A stretch of 51,746 nucleotides of DNA from Treponema sp. (GTDB lineage: Bacteria > Spirochaetota > Spirochaetia > Treponematales > Breznakiellaceae): positions 1 to 51,746 of the forward strand of contig WRKT01000015.1 in NCBI GenBank assembly GCA_009777995.1, in the 5' to 3' direction. This document shows positions 42,411 to 51,335 of this stretch, one piece after another. The notes beneath the pieces were generated by a model, which saw only the letters and a list, made by a program, of their open reading frames with translations, was not told the origin of the DNA and did no database searches. Position numbers and translations under genes: made by a program. Within the stretch, counting starts at the first letter, position 1; the number at the start of each line of letters is the position of its first letter.

Positions 42411-43186
42411 AGAGCTACTATATCTCTCGTTATAAGCTGTGCCAAAGAAAATTTTCTCTCCATAGTGATTTCGTTGTCCTGTCTTAAGAAATTCTCGAAA
42501 TAGGAGAGGAAGGAATCGGGAAGTTTCTTTAACGAAGACACCTGCCCGTAGTATGCCCTATGCGAAGGTTCGAAGTGCTTATTTATGCAGAGCAGGGTCA
42601 GACATGCACTTTTTATGAATCCTGCCGAAGAGCTAAGATAAAAGAAATTATCCTTCTGTAAAACTGCCGAGCCTAAATCACTTAAAAAATGCTCCATCTT
42701 TGATTCATGGGCATTCCTCATGCTTCTCCAAAAATCATCGGGTAGATTATCGAGGATATCTCTTATGCCCTGTATCCAATTATTTCTGGAAAATATTACT
42801 TCGCCCTTTGAAAGACGGTAAAAGCCATAGGTGCCCGAATCCTTAATAAACCAGAGGGAATCAAGATTATTCTCTGCAATATTTACGAGTTCATCTATCA
42901 TGCCTACAGACTTATATTCAAGGCGGACAGGGATGTCTCCAATAAGAAAGCGATCCTTACTTTCGTTCCCTGAGGTTTCAAAGGCCTCGAGATCAGGGCC
43001 GTAAAGCACCTGCCTCTCCTCTGCCCCGGGTATTGAATCGGTATAGTAAATATCAAGAATCAGGGCAAAATAGGGATGAAGGGTATCCGGGAGTGCTGAC
43101 TCGTTAAGGGAAACACATTCCACCCCCGGCCACTTTGAAACAATGGAAGCAAATCGATCTACAAGCAATTTTGTTTTATACTTCAT
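42407..43186 (-). CDS. Nucleotidyltransferase-like protein (DUF4037-like)
   Basis: A 259-residue protein starting at ATG 43184-43186 with AAGGA upstream; an earlier in-frame ATG lies close to the divergent gene. The N-terminus ALILDIYYT (about 40-48) fits the strand of a nucleotidyltransferase, though a clear GS-DxD motif is missing. The pattern YRLSKGEVIFSRNNWIQ and the C-terminal helical part resemble nucleotidyltransferase/helical proteins such as DUF4037 from memory. It may be a degenerate, non-catalytic member. Its stop overlaps the next start (ATGA) in a two-gene operon with the HExxH protein. Confidence 0.5.
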   Translation of the reverse strand: MKYKTKLLVDRFASIVSKWPGVECVSLNESALPDTLHPYFALILDIYYTDSIPGAEERQVLYGPDLEAFETSGNESKDRFLIGDIPVRLEYKSVGMIDELVNIAENNLDSLWFIKDSGTYGFYRLSKGEVIFSRNNWIQGIRDILDNLPDDFWRSMRNAHESKMEHFLSDLGSAVLQKDNFFYLSSSAGFIKSACLTLLCINKHFEPSHRAYYGQVSSLKKLPDSFLSYFENFLRQDNEITMERKFSLAQLITRDIVAL

Positions 43187-43227
43187 TAAAAATCCTTGGT
43201 ATATTAGTATAACATGGGAAGATGCCA

Positions 43228-43752
43228 ATGGATACACTTGTGTTAATACCCCACATAGAAGTGCAAAGAAGGGTGGAAGACTATAGAGAGGGCCTCTTTA
43301 GGGAAGGTTTTCTTGGCGCACATTCCCTTCCTGTCTGCGCACCCATTGCCCTTCTTTCAAGGCCGTTTTCAGGGGAGGAGCTGAAAGCGCTTGCAGAGAA
43401 TATCCGTGAGCAGAGTCTTGGGAGCGAGGGAAAGATAATCGGAGGGGATACGGTTAAAGGTGAGCTCGGGGAAGTTGAAGGGACACATCTAAAGCTTTTA
43501 GGCCCGGCCCTTAATTTAAATTTTGATGATAGGGCCCTCCCCGCACCGGGGAAAATCCTCTCGATAATCAACCGGCCCTGTATCTGTGCTTCGGTAATTA
43601 GGGAAGAGCCGAACCTTGATTCACTTAAGCCTTTACGCCTTTCCTTTCGTGCAGCATTCGTTGCAAATCTTAAATTAAGGGCCCTTGATGAAACAGGGTA
43701 TTCCTTCTCCTGGACCATCGGGAAAGGGGCCTGGCTGAGGAAATATTCTTAA
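43228..43752 (+). CDS. Unknown protein (174 aa), possibly 2'-5' RNA ligase-like fold
   Basis: A 174-residue soluble protein with no signal peptide. Starting at ATG 43228, 6 nt after GGGAAG, it reads MDTLVLIPHIEV, then a segment GAHSLPVCAPIALLSRPFSGEELKALA that loosely recalls the first HxT-type motif of 2H phosphoesterases. A second HxT/S motif is not clear, so I do not assign the family. The C-terminus is basic and aromatic. It converges on the lytic transglycosylase gene with 7 bp between. Confidence 0.65.
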   Translation: MDTLVLIPHIEVQRRVEDYREGLFREGFLGAHSLPVCAPIALLSRPFSGEELKALAENIREQSLGSEGKIIGGDTVKGELGEVEGTHLKLLGPALNLNFDDRALPAPGKILSIINRPCICASVIREEPNLDSLKPLRLSFRAAFVANLKLRALDETGYSFSWTIGKGAWLRKYS

Positions 43753-43759
43753 GTAAGTC

Positions 43760-46093
43760 TTATTCCGGATTCGACTGAAAGATTCCGCTCGCAACTTCTT
43801 CCATTGTTTTGCCGTAGTATAGGTAGCCGTAAACAGCAGCAATGCCTGTTACCCTTCTGCCGTATTCTCTTGTCTCGGGGAATTCCACTGTCTCAAGGAA
43901 AAGGTCTAGGGGCAATGCACCCCCGGGCCGGGCAAGGTCTTCGTTAACCCAGCGTCTTACCCTGCCCTGTCCGCCATTATATGCAAGGAGGGCGAGAAGG
44001 GGGTTCCCCATTATTCCGTGCAGATGGCGGAGATAATAAGAGCCGATGTGTACGTTAAGCTCAGGATCGCGAAGGTCCATATTATCGCTTCTATAATCGG
44101 TGAGGCCTGCTCTTGCCATACGCCCTGCCATGTCGGCAGCAGTTGCCGCCATGAGCTGGGTCAGGCCCGTTGCACCTGCCGATGAACCGATGCCTGCCAT
44201 AAAGTGACTTTCAGTATGGATTAGGGCAAGGAGCAGAAAGGGCTCAAGGTCTGCTTCCTCTGCGTATTTTTCTATTAATTCAAGATAGGGTCTTGGATAG
44301 TATAGATATAGATCGGGCTCTAGAGGAATATAGTCCTCCCTCCTCATATAGCGGGCAATGAGGTTTAAGGACTGCTGGAATCTCCCTGAATCTGTAAGGG
44401 AAGAGGCAATATCTCTTAGTTCATGAATCGAAAGATCATCTTCAAGCTCCCTAATATAGGGCAGAGCAAAAGAAGCCGCCCCGTATTCAAAAAAGCCAAG
44501 GAGGAAATCCAAAATATCTTCAGATTCGACAGTATCATGATTTGTCTCAGCTCCAATTGGAGAAAAAAACAGGTTCAGCTTTGATGCTGCCATTGTTCTA
44601 TAGTATATCGATGCATTACTTTCCTGAAAGGTAATCAGAAAATAATCTTCTGCACTTTTGTCGGTTTGGATAAAGCCTTCTTCTGCGGCCCTGCCAAGTA
44701 TAAAGGCATAAGAGGCGAGGGAAGCACCGGGGCCGGCATCCGAAAGGGCAAGAAAAACTTCATATAAACCTGCCCACTGCCTTGTCCTTACAAGATAGGA
44801 AGATAATCTGTCAAAAAGTGCGGAAAAGTAAGAAATATCGTTCATTTGTGGGAGCATGGAAACAAAGACATCCTTAGCGAGATTTGGATATCCGTTAAGG
44901 GCATTCATTAAAATATACCAGATTGTTGCGTCAGCCTGGGTATTATCGGGAGCAAAGGCAAGGGCCTTTTCAAAGTATTCGGATGATTCGCGAAAATTAT
45001 CCTGATTTCTTAAGATTCTCCCAAGGTAAAAATTGACAAAAAAGATGCGAGCATTAAGCGCTTCTTCATCTATATACCCTATGCTCTCTGCAAATTCTGC
45101 ATTTGCGAATTGTGAATAATTTACAGGATCAAGCATATTGGACCAAGAGCGGAAAAGAACTGCTCCTTCTTCTCGCATTGCACCAATATTGAGATAGGCA
45201 GTGCCAAGCCTCCGAAGAAGCTCAAGGTGTCGCAGGAAAATTAATGGATTTTCGCTTAAGATTGTGCGCATTAAATTAAGTGCAATTAGATTATTTGGAG
45301 CAAGGATCAATGCAGTAAGGGCAATTTGCTCGTCAGGCTGAAGGAGGCCCTCAAGAGAAAGAACCTCTCCCAGGGTCCAACGCAGGGTTTCAGTACTGTG
45401 GCTGTGAAAAAGGAAGTTAAGAATTTTTTGACTATCGGCATTTTCTCCATTGCTTAGTTTCCACTCCGAAAGAAGGTTAATTGCATTATTTATTTCACTG
45501 AAATATGAGGAGCCGCCTAAGCTTGCGAGTTCTGATGACACCTGTTCGATCGAAGCTGCCTTCATTGCTTCTTCAAAATCCCCAAGGACATAGTGGCAGG
45601 CGGCCTTCAGGGTAGAATGATACTCGATGAAAGCATATTGCCCCGGGATCCTTCTAATACTGACAGAGTCAAGAAAAGATAAAATATACCTTACTTCTTC
45701 AAGATCATTTCCCTGTAAGATTATTCGCAGTAATTGCATCGAGCTAAACCGGGTGACCGTTTCTGAGCTGCTTTCAAAGCCGGAAGCAAATAATAAAGTT
45801 CTGAGCCTAAACCTGCCTGCCTTCGTATCCTCGGGAATTAAAAGGGCAGCATAATATGGAACTGCAGGATGTATGACATTCAATTCTTGCAGGCGAGTAA
45901 TTGCACGGGTAAAGTCCCCACCAAAGTCAAGGCTCTCTATGAACTCAATATCGCCCCTATTAAGGGCCTCTGTCGCTTCTTCCAACGAAATGCCAAGAAC
46001 TTGGGCAGTACTGCAAGAGCTTTGAAAAAAAAGTAAGAGGATAAATAGGGTTATTGAAGCCCGTGCAGGGTACTTAATTCCTTGGCGGAACAC
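43760..46093 (-). CDS. Soluble lytic transglycosylase-type lipoprotein with TPR-like domain
   Basis: A 777-residue peptidoglycan-cleaving enzyme. The N-terminus is a hydrophobic signal with lipobox QSSC, so it is membrane-anchored in the periplasm. About 40-590 is all-helical, TPR-like (AYLNIGAMREEGAVLFRSW, GRILRNQDNFRESSEYFEKAL). The SLT domain (about 605-760) has the catalytic E628 in IHTESHF, then GATGLTQLM and LLALLAYNGGQGRVRRW. The start is GTG at 46091-46093, 20 nt inside the LysM gene, with no obvious ribosome site, so coupling is likely. It should cleave glycan strands where the LysM partner binds them. Confidence 0.9.
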   Translation of the reverse strand: MFRQGIKYPARASITLFILLLFFQSSCSTAQVLGISLEEATEALNRGDIEFIESLDFGGDFTRAITRLQELNVIHPAVPYYAALLIPEDTKAGRFRLRTLLFASGFESSSETVTRFSSMQLLRIILQGNDLEEVRYILSFLDSVSIRRIPGQYAFIEYHSTLKAACHYVLGDFEEAMKAASIEQVSSELASLGGSSYFSEINNAINLLSEWKLSNGENADSQKILNFLFHSHSTETLRWTLGEVLSLEGLLQPDEQIALTALILAPNNLIALNLMRTILSENPLIFLRHLELLRRLGTAYLNIGAMREEGAVLFRSWSNMLDPVNYSQFANAEFAESIGYIDEEALNARIFFVNFYLGRILRNQDNFRESSEYFEKALAFAPDNTQADATIWYILMNALNGYPNLAKDVFVSMLPQMNDISYFSALFDRLSSYLVRTRQWAGLYEVFLALSDAGPGASLASYAFILGRAAEEGFIQTDKSAEDYFLITFQESNASIYYRTMAASKLNLFFSPIGAETNHDTVESEDILDFLLGFFEYGAASFALPYIRELEDDLSIHELRDIASSLTDSGRFQQSLNLIARYMRREDYIPLEPDLYLYYPRPYLELIEKYAEEADLEPFLLLALIHTESHFMAGIGSSAGATGLTQLMAATAADMAGRMARAGLTDYRSDNMDLRDPELNVHIGSYYLRHLHGIMGNPLLALLAYNGGQGRVRRWVNEDLARPGGALPLDLFLETVEFPETREYGRRVTGIAAVYGYLYYGKTMEEVASGIFQSNPE

Positions 46094-47111
46094 GAATCGT
46101 AGTGCCGGAGATGATTAGATCCGGGTTACGAATATTGTTAAACCGGGCAATTTGCGGGTAGAGCCAGGGGTTACGATAGAAGGCCTCGGCAATGTCCCAG
46201 AGGGTGTCGCCCCAGCGAATTCTATAGGGAACTCCTTCCCTCGGAATGACTGAGGGAACGTTATACGAGGCAACAGGGGGATTCCTGAGTCTTGCCGCGG
46301 GGGCTGCTGCTGCAGGTGCCACAGTCGGGGCCTGGATCACGGGGGTGGTTGCAGGCGGCGGCGTTGTGGCCGGCGGCGTTGTGGCCGGTGGCGTTGTCGC
46401 AGGCGGCGTTGTCGCGGGCGGGGTTGTCGCGGGCGGCGGTGTTGTCGCGGGCGGCGAGGTTTGAGTCACCTGAGTCGCAGGGGGCGGCGTTGTGGCAGGC
46501 GTCGTCGCAGGGGGTGTTGCAGGTGCTGCTCGCGTGGTTTGCGGCGTAATTCTAAAGCCCCCGCCCGAGGGTTCACGGAGCAGGAAAAACCAAAGGAGAA
46601 CTCCAACTGCAGCAATTATCAGGGCTATTACAATGACTAAAACCCAGGGGAATTTGCGTCTCTGAGCAAATTCATACTCCCTCTCTTCGGGTTTATCATA
46701 TAACTGTGATGCATAGGGTTCCCTATCATCCATTTCAAAATCGGGAAGATCTCCGCCCCTCTCGTGCTCGTCAAGGGTCTTTAGGGAAACATGCAAGGTC
46801 TGATGTTCCCCTCTTCCTGCTGCACCAACTTCCACGGCAGATGCATTAATATCGCCGTTTTTATTTGAAGAAATGACCAGCTCTATGGAAGGTTCACCCT
46901 TGGGTTTGGGACTAATATTTTCCAGGACTAAACTGCCAATATATAGGGCATCTGCCATGGTCTTGGTATAACTCTTATAAAGATCGATCTGTGCACTTTG
47001 CTGCCTGTCATGGACAGTAGTAAGAATGAGCCGCTTCTTTGCGTTGGTGTTTTCACTTAAAATCGAGTAAAATTCCCCATTCGCAATTTTAATTCCTATG
47101 CTTGAAGACAC
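46074..47111 (-). CDS. Hsp70 substrate-binding-like domain, membrane helix, Pro/Thr repeat and LysM protein
   Basis: A 345-residue protein. The start is GTG at 47109-47111, 6 nt after a G-rich ribosome site; an ATG at 47177 lies upstream of the promoter. Residues about 5-100 resemble the beta-sandwich substrate-binding domain of DnaK: LTTVHDRQQSAQIDLYK, GSLVLENISPKPKGEPSIEL and NGDINASAVEV. A polar linker leads to one transmembrane helix (155-178), a Pro/Ala/Thr tandem repeat (about 188-272) and a C-terminal LysM domain (297-342) that binds peptidoglycan. So the N-terminus lies in the cytoplasm and LysM in the periplasm. It overlaps the lytic transglycosylase gene by 20 nt. Confidence 0.8.
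   Translation of the reverse strand: MSSSIGIKIANGEFYSILSENTNAKKRLILTTVHDRQQSAQIDLYKSYTKTMADALYIGSLVLENISPKPKGEPSIELVISSNKNGDINASAVEVGAAGRGEHQTLHVSLKTLDEHERGGDLPDFEMDDREPYASQLYDKPEEREYEFAQRRKFPWVLVIVIALIIAAVGVLLWFFLLREPSGGGFRITPQTTRAAPATPPATTPATTPPPATQVTQTSPPATTPPPATTPPATTPPATTPPATTPPATTPPPATTPVIQAPTVAPAAAAPAARLRNPPVASYNVPSVIPREGVPYRIRWGDTLWDIAEAFYRNPWLYPQIARFNNIRNPDLIISGTTIRVPPRN
46351..46460 (-). repeat. GC-rich 15-bp tandem repeat encoding PPATT units
   Basis: A run of 15-bp units, several nearly identical, each coding for P-P-A-T-T or a close variant on the minus strand; degenerate units continue on both sides to about 46515. Unit number could vary between strains by slippage without shifting the frame. 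Confidence 0.85.
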
Positions 47112-47148
47112 GGTTTTCCCCCTTTTTTTCGGAATAAACCTCAATTTA

Positions 47149-47177
47149 ATTCTAGAATGAGTATAAGACTTTGTCAA
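47149..47177 (-). promoter_or_regulatory. Promoter of the LysM-lytic transglycosylase operon
   Basis: Minus strand: TTGACA (complement of 47172-47177), 17 bp, TAGAAT (complement of 47149-47154). Near-consensus. Transcription would start near 47142, which rules out the in-frame ATG at 47177 and supports the GTG at 47111. Confidence 0.8.
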
Positions 47178-47212
47178 ATAATTTTAGGGAAACGGGATGA
47201 CAAATGCATATA

Positions 47213-47241
47213 TTGAAATAAAGTGAAATTTAACCGATAAT
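47213..47241 (+). promoter_or_regulatory. Promoter of the TPR-TIGR03546-TIGR03545 operon
   Basis: TTGAAA (47213-47218), 17 bp, GATAAT (47236-47241). Only 6 nt separate it from the ATG at 47248 and there is no Shine-Dalgarno sequence, so the message is probably leaderless. Confidence 0.7.
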
Positions 47242-47247
47242 ATATGT

Positions 47248-48624
47248 ATGGGTTTAATGATTCCTATCCTTGCTGCCGTTCTGGGAATAGTTCTGGTAAT
47301 TTTTTTAGTGGTAATGCTTCGCAATCGACCTGCCGGAGGCAGCGTAAGTCATGGCGGGAAGCGGCCAAAAGGCCGAGATGCCATAATTAAAAATGCAAAT
47401 AAGCGTCTTGATCAAAATCCCAAGGATCCTGTAGCACTGCAGGAACTTGGTGACCTTTACTACATGGAAGAAAACTGGGAGCAAACATATAAAATATACG
47501 GCTCACTTGCAGAGCTTGGCAAAGAAATTCCCAATGTATTCGAGGCAAATCTCCGTTGGGGTATGTCCGCCCTTAAAATGGGGCTCACCGACGAGGCATA
47601 TAAGGGCCTTAATGCAGCCAGATCGCTGAATCCGAACAATTTTGAACTTGCATACAATCTCGGACTCCTTGAATTCCAACGAAAAAATTACGATAAGGCA
47701 ATTGCAACCCTTAATCAGGCGAGAATACAGGACCCCGAGCATGCACCAACCCTTAGGACCCTCGGTCATGCCTATTTCCGCCTTAAGAAAAACAAGGAAG
47801 CAATGACCTATATCCGAAAAGCAATAGACCTTGCACCGGATGATAAGGAATCCCTTTATACCCTTGCCGAATGTTACTATGAAGCAAACCAGACAGAACA
47901 GGCTCTAAGAGTTTTTGGTCACCTTAGGGGAGACCCCACAATGGGACCAAGCGCCTGTCTCACATGCGGAATTATCAATACTGAAATTCGCCAATACGAA
48001 AAGGCGATACAGGATTTTGAACTCGGGCTTCGCCACGAAAATATAAGGCCGGATATAAGGGCCGACCTCAGGTATAGACTTGCAACGAATTATCTAAAAA
48101 ACAATGATATAGCAAGGGCTCTTACACTGCTTCGAAGCATTCAGGCAGAAAATCCTTCTTATAAGGATGTTTCCATGCTGATAGGCAAGTATCAGGAGCT
48201 TAACGCAAATAAAAATCTGCAAATTTTCCTTATGGCATCTTCAGGGGACTTTGTAGCCCTTTGCAGAAAAATCGTAATGAGCTATTTCCCGAGAGCCAAG
48301 GTGAAGATTACAAATATCTCCGTAAGTAAGAATGAATGGGCCGATATACTCGCCGAGGTTGACACTCCCAAATGGTCAGATATAATAATGTTCAGATTTA
48401 TTCGCACCCAGGGTTCAATCGGAGAGTTAATAGTCAGGGACTTCCATTCCCACTTGAAAGAGGTTAAGGCAGGAAAGGGGATTTGCGTAACAGTAGGGGC
48501 CTTTACCGAAGAGGCCCGCCGTTATACTGAAGCCAGACTCATAGACCTTATCGAGAAGGAAAGGCTCACCTCCATTTTGAACACTGTTGACGCCAAGGTA
48601 GCACAGGCAGCAAAAGGCAAGTAA
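47248..48624 (+). CDS. Membrane-anchored TPR protein with C-terminal domain
   Basis: A 458-residue protein. One N-terminal helix (about 4-24), a basic linker, then about seven TPR units from NPKDPVALQELGDLYY to ENPSYKDVSMLIGKY. The last about 130 residues form a separate alpha/beta domain: GDFVALCRKIVMSYFPRAKVKITNISVSKNEWADILAEV, then FRFIRTQGSIGELIVRDFHSHLKEV, a pattern that recalls restriction endonuclease-like folds but is not assignable by eye. The first third resembles the protein at 12175-13149. It heads an operon with TIGR03546- and TIGR03545-type genes. Role unknown; scaffold function likely. Confidence 0.85.
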   Translation: MGLMIPILAAVLGIVLVIFLVVMLRNRPAGGSVSHGGKRPKGRDAIIKNANKRLDQNPKDPVALQELGDLYYMEENWEQTYKIYGSLAELGKEIPNVFEANLRWGMSALKMGLTDEAYKGLNAARSLNPNNFELAYNLGLLEFQRKNYDKAIATLNQARIQDPEHAPTLRTLGHAYFRLKKNKEAMTYIRKAIDLAPDDKESLYTLAECYYEANQTEQALRVFGHLRGDPTMGPSACLTCGIINTEIRQYEKAIQDFELGLRHENIRPDIRADLRYRLATNYLKNNDIARALTLLRSIQAENPSYKDVSMLIGKYQELNANKNLQIFLMASSGDFVALCRKIVMSYFPRAKVKITNISVSKNEWADILAEVDTPKWSDIIMFRFIRTQGSIGELIVRDFHSHLKEVKAGKGICVTVGAFTEEARRYTEARLIDLIEKERLTSILNTVDAKVAQAAKGK

Positions 48625-48641
48625 ATCTCCGGAGTTAATTC

Positions 48642-49172
48642 ATGCTTAAATACTCTGCAAAGTTGATAGTTGCCCTAAACGGTAATCTGAGTAGGGCAGA
48701 TATTGCGGCAGGCTTCGTCTGGGGCCTCTTTTTGGGCCTAATCCCTGTCGGGAATATTTTTTGGGTTCTTCTTTTTATCACTTCCTTTCTCTTTAAGCAT
48801 CATCATCCGACAAAATTGCTTTCCATGGCAATTCTAAGGCTCTTTTCGCCTGCATTTGCCCCGATTGTTGACATGCTTGGCTGGGAAGTGCTTCATCTGG
48901 AAAACCTTCAGCCGTTTTTTACAAGCCTTTACAATATGCCCTTAGTACCCTTAACCAAATTTAATAATACCCTCGTAGCAGGGGGCATTGCAGGAGGATT
49001 AATACTTTCCATCCCTGTTTATATAGCGGTTTACTTTATTGTTCCCCTTTACAGGCAAACAATTGCGCCAAAAGTGCGGGAAAATAAACTGGTAAAGGCC
49101 ATAAAAAAGGTCCCGCTTATTACGAAGTTAAAGAAGCTAATTTCAAAAATTCTCTATATGGCAGTGGATTAA
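48642..49172 (+). CDS. TIGR03546-type membrane protein (DUF2062-like)
   Basis: A 176-residue inner-membrane protein with three hydrophobic regions (about 20-50, 65-80, 112-135). The GFVWGLFLGLIPVGNIFWVLLF segment is typical of DUF2062-like/TIGR03546 proteins, a family of unknown function. The C-terminus is basic. In other bacteria TIGR03546 genes are found next to TIGR03545 genes, as here (from memory). The pair is conserved, so they probably act together at the membrane. Confidence 0.78.
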   Translation: MLKYSAKLIVALNGNLSRADIAAGFVWGLFLGLIPVGNIFWVLLFITSFLFKHHHPTKLLSMAILRLFSPAFAPIVDMLGWEVLHLENLQPFFTSLYNMPLVPLTKFNNTLVAGGIAGGLILSIPVYIAVYFIVPLYRQTIAPKVRENKLVKAIKKVPLITKLKKLISKILYMAVD

Positions 49173-49181
49173 GGAGTGACA

Positions 49182-51314
49182 ATGGGTAAGAAGGTACCTA
49201 GGTTTTACGGGAAAACCCTTAACGAAAGACAGCTGAAATTCCGGTATCTTAGGCATATCGAACAGCCGGGAGACCGTAAATTTATCAGCTCCTGCTATAT
49301 TCCTGACGGGGATTTTTTAAATTTAAGGGCTGATTTAAGCGAAGATGATATAAAAAAGCTGATAGAGCTAAAAAAGGCAATAAATAGCAATAAAAAAATA
49401 ACAGTTAAACTGCTTCCAATATTTATTATTGCCGCTTTTATATTAGGGATAGTCTTTTTCTTTACGATTATGGCTAATCCCCTATTAAGAAGGGCCACCG
49501 AAACAGGTCTCGAAGCAATCTTCGAAGCAAAGGTTGATGCAAACGGCTTTAGAATCAGCCTTTTTAGGTTCGAAATTGCACTTGACAGCCTTACAATTGC
49601 AGACAGGGACAGTCCGATGCAGAACCTGATCGAAGCAGCCGCGATGAGGATTAAACTAAAACCCGAAGCTGTGCTTAGGGGGAAGGTCTATATCGAAGAA
49701 ATTAGGGCCGACAGCATACGTTTTGGCACTCCTCGCAGTGTTTCCGGGGCATTACCCGAAAGACCCCCGAAAGAGAAACCGGAAAGACCTGATTTTGAGA
49801 TTCCTCCAATGATTGATCTGCAAAATTTTGACCCGATGGCCTTATTAAACAGCGAATTTGAGAAACTTTTAACTCCGCGCCTTTATGATGATGCAATTGA
49901 GAGCTATAATGATGCGGTTGAGCGTTGGAGGGATGAGGAGAGACAGGCGAGAGAGAGGATAAACGAGTTCCAAAGCAGGGCAGAACCCCTTCTTGCAATA
50001 AACGTGAACGATTTCCGTACCCTAAACGTAGAAACTATAGAGCAGATTAGGACTATTATCAGCGATATTAATGCGATGATGGAAACGGTACACAGTGCAA
50101 GAGATGATGTAAACCGTGTAATTGCAGGAGTTGAAACAGATATTAACACTGCTCGCACCCTTGAGCAGAATGCAAGGGCCGCTATTGACGAAGATTTTAA
50201 CCGCCTAAGATCATATCTTGACCCGGGGAGTGATACTGTTGCAGAGCTGCTTAACTCGATAGTATGGAGCATACTCACTGATGAAGTATATGTTTACCTT
50301 GAATACGGACAGAGGGCATTAGAGATCCTAGAAAAGGTAAAGGAAATACAGGCGAGATTACCGAAGTCCTCCCCGAAACCCGAAAACATATTCAGAGGAA
50401 GGGATGTTCACTTCGCAACGGTGCAGTATCCGGCCTTTTATCTTGGAACCCTTGCAACGGACTTTTTAACCCCTTCAGACTGGCATTGGGGAGTCGATCT
50501 AAGGGGAATAAGCTCCGATCCCGACCTTTCGGGAAGGCCGACAAACCTCTCCTTGAGCCTTGCAGAGAGAGGGGCAAACTTAAGCCGAAGCGGGGAAATT
50601 ATAGCCGAGGCAGACTTCCGTTCGATTGCAAATGAGCGTTTTAATGCAGAAGTGACAGGTGCAGGCTTCCCCGTGGACCTTAGGGCCGGCCTTGAACGCA
50701 TTGGTATCGGAGGTTTTTCGGGTGGTGCATCCTTTTCGGTAAATGCTTCGGGCAATGTGGGCGGAGGTTTTTCAGGCGGGGGGAGCATATCTTTAGCACA
50801 AGCATCCCTAAGAAACCCTGCAAATACCTTTGCACAGGCGGCAGACGAGGCAATACGCGGGGTAAACTCGGTGGACTTAGGCTTAAATTATTTAAGGATG
50901 CTTGACGGAAGGGATGAATTTTCCTTGAATACCAATTTTGGAGCCATTTTACAGGAAGCACTGACAAGAATAATTACCCAATATATAAGGCAGGCAGAGG
51001 AGGCCCTTGAGAGGGCTCTTCGCGAGATGATTGAAAGACATATCGGAGGCAGGTTTGCTTCAAGTGAGGAGCTGGACCTGATTTTCTCCGCACTTAGGGG
51101 AGACAGGGCCGCATTCGATTCGCTCCAAGCCTCACTTACAAATAAGCAGGCTGAGCTTGAAAATACCCTAAGGGCGGGTTTAACCGATGTTACGGACCAG
51201 GCCCGGCAGCAGGTGCAGGATCAGGCAAGACAGGCATTGGATGAATTACAGCAGGGCCGTGTGCCTTCTACGCCCTCACTGCCGACAATCACCAACCCCC
51301 TGAATAGAAGGTAA
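49182..51314 (+). CDS. TIGR03545-type large membrane-anchored protein
   Basis: A 710-residue protein starting at ATG 49182, 5 nt after AAGGAG. The N-terminal about 70 residues are cytoplasmic, one helix spans 75-97, and the rest is likely periplasmic. The part after the helix (FEAKVDANGFRISLFRFEIALDSLTI, then AAMRIKLKPEAVLRGKVYIEEIRADSI) looks like the start of AsmA-type proteins, which form lipid-conducting grooves. A Pro-rich stretch and a long coiled coil (about 210-340) follow, then Gly/Ser-rich beta repeats (GGFSGGASFSVNASGNVGG). It is the partner of the TIGR03546 gene. A lipid or envelope role is inference. Confidence 0.78.
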   Translation: MGKKVPRFYGKTLNERQLKFRYLRHIEQPGDRKFISSCYIPDGDFLNLRADLSEDDIKKLIELKKAINSNKKITVKLLPIFIIAAFILGIVFFFTIMANPLLRRATETGLEAIFEAKVDANGFRISLFRFEIALDSLTIADRDSPMQNLIEAAAMRIKLKPEAVLRGKVYIEEIRADSIRFGTPRSVSGALPERPPKEKPERPDFEIPPMIDLQNFDPMALLNSEFEKLLTPRLYDDAIESYNDAVERWRDEERQARERINEFQSRAEPLLAINVNDFRTLNVETIEQIRTIISDINAMMETVHSARDDVNRVIAGVETDINTARTLEQNARAAIDEDFNRLRSYLDPGSDTVAELLNSIVWSILTDEVYVYLEYGQRALEILEKVKEIQARLPKSSPKPENIFRGRDVHFATVQYPAFYLGTLATDFLTPSDWHWGVDLRGISSDPDLSGRPTNLSLSLAERGANLSRSGEIIAEADFRSIANERFNAEVTGAGFPVDLRAGLERIGIGGFSGGASFSVNASGNVGGGFSGGGSISLAQASLRNPANTFAQAADEAIRGVNSVDLGLNYLRMLDGRDEFSLNTNFGAILQEALTRIITQYIRQAEEALERALREMIERHIGGRFASSEELDLIFSALRGDRAAFDSLQASLTNKQAELENTLRAGLTDVTDQARQQVQDQARQALDELQQGRVPSTPSLPTITNPLNRR

Positions 51315-51335
51315 AAACTCTTGACCCGAAGAGTG

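Noticed and set aside
43228-43752. 2'-5' RNA ligase family
   Set aside because: Only one of two required HxT/S-type motifs is suggested, and weakly.
46330-46515. Tandem repeat considered as a CRISPR array
   Set aside because: Units are contiguous 15-bp codon-phase repeats without spacers, inside a coding frame for a Pro/Thr stalk.
47112-47177. ATG at 47177 as the start of the LysM protein
   Set aside because: It sits on the -35 box of the gene's own promoter; GTG at 47111 has a ribosome site.
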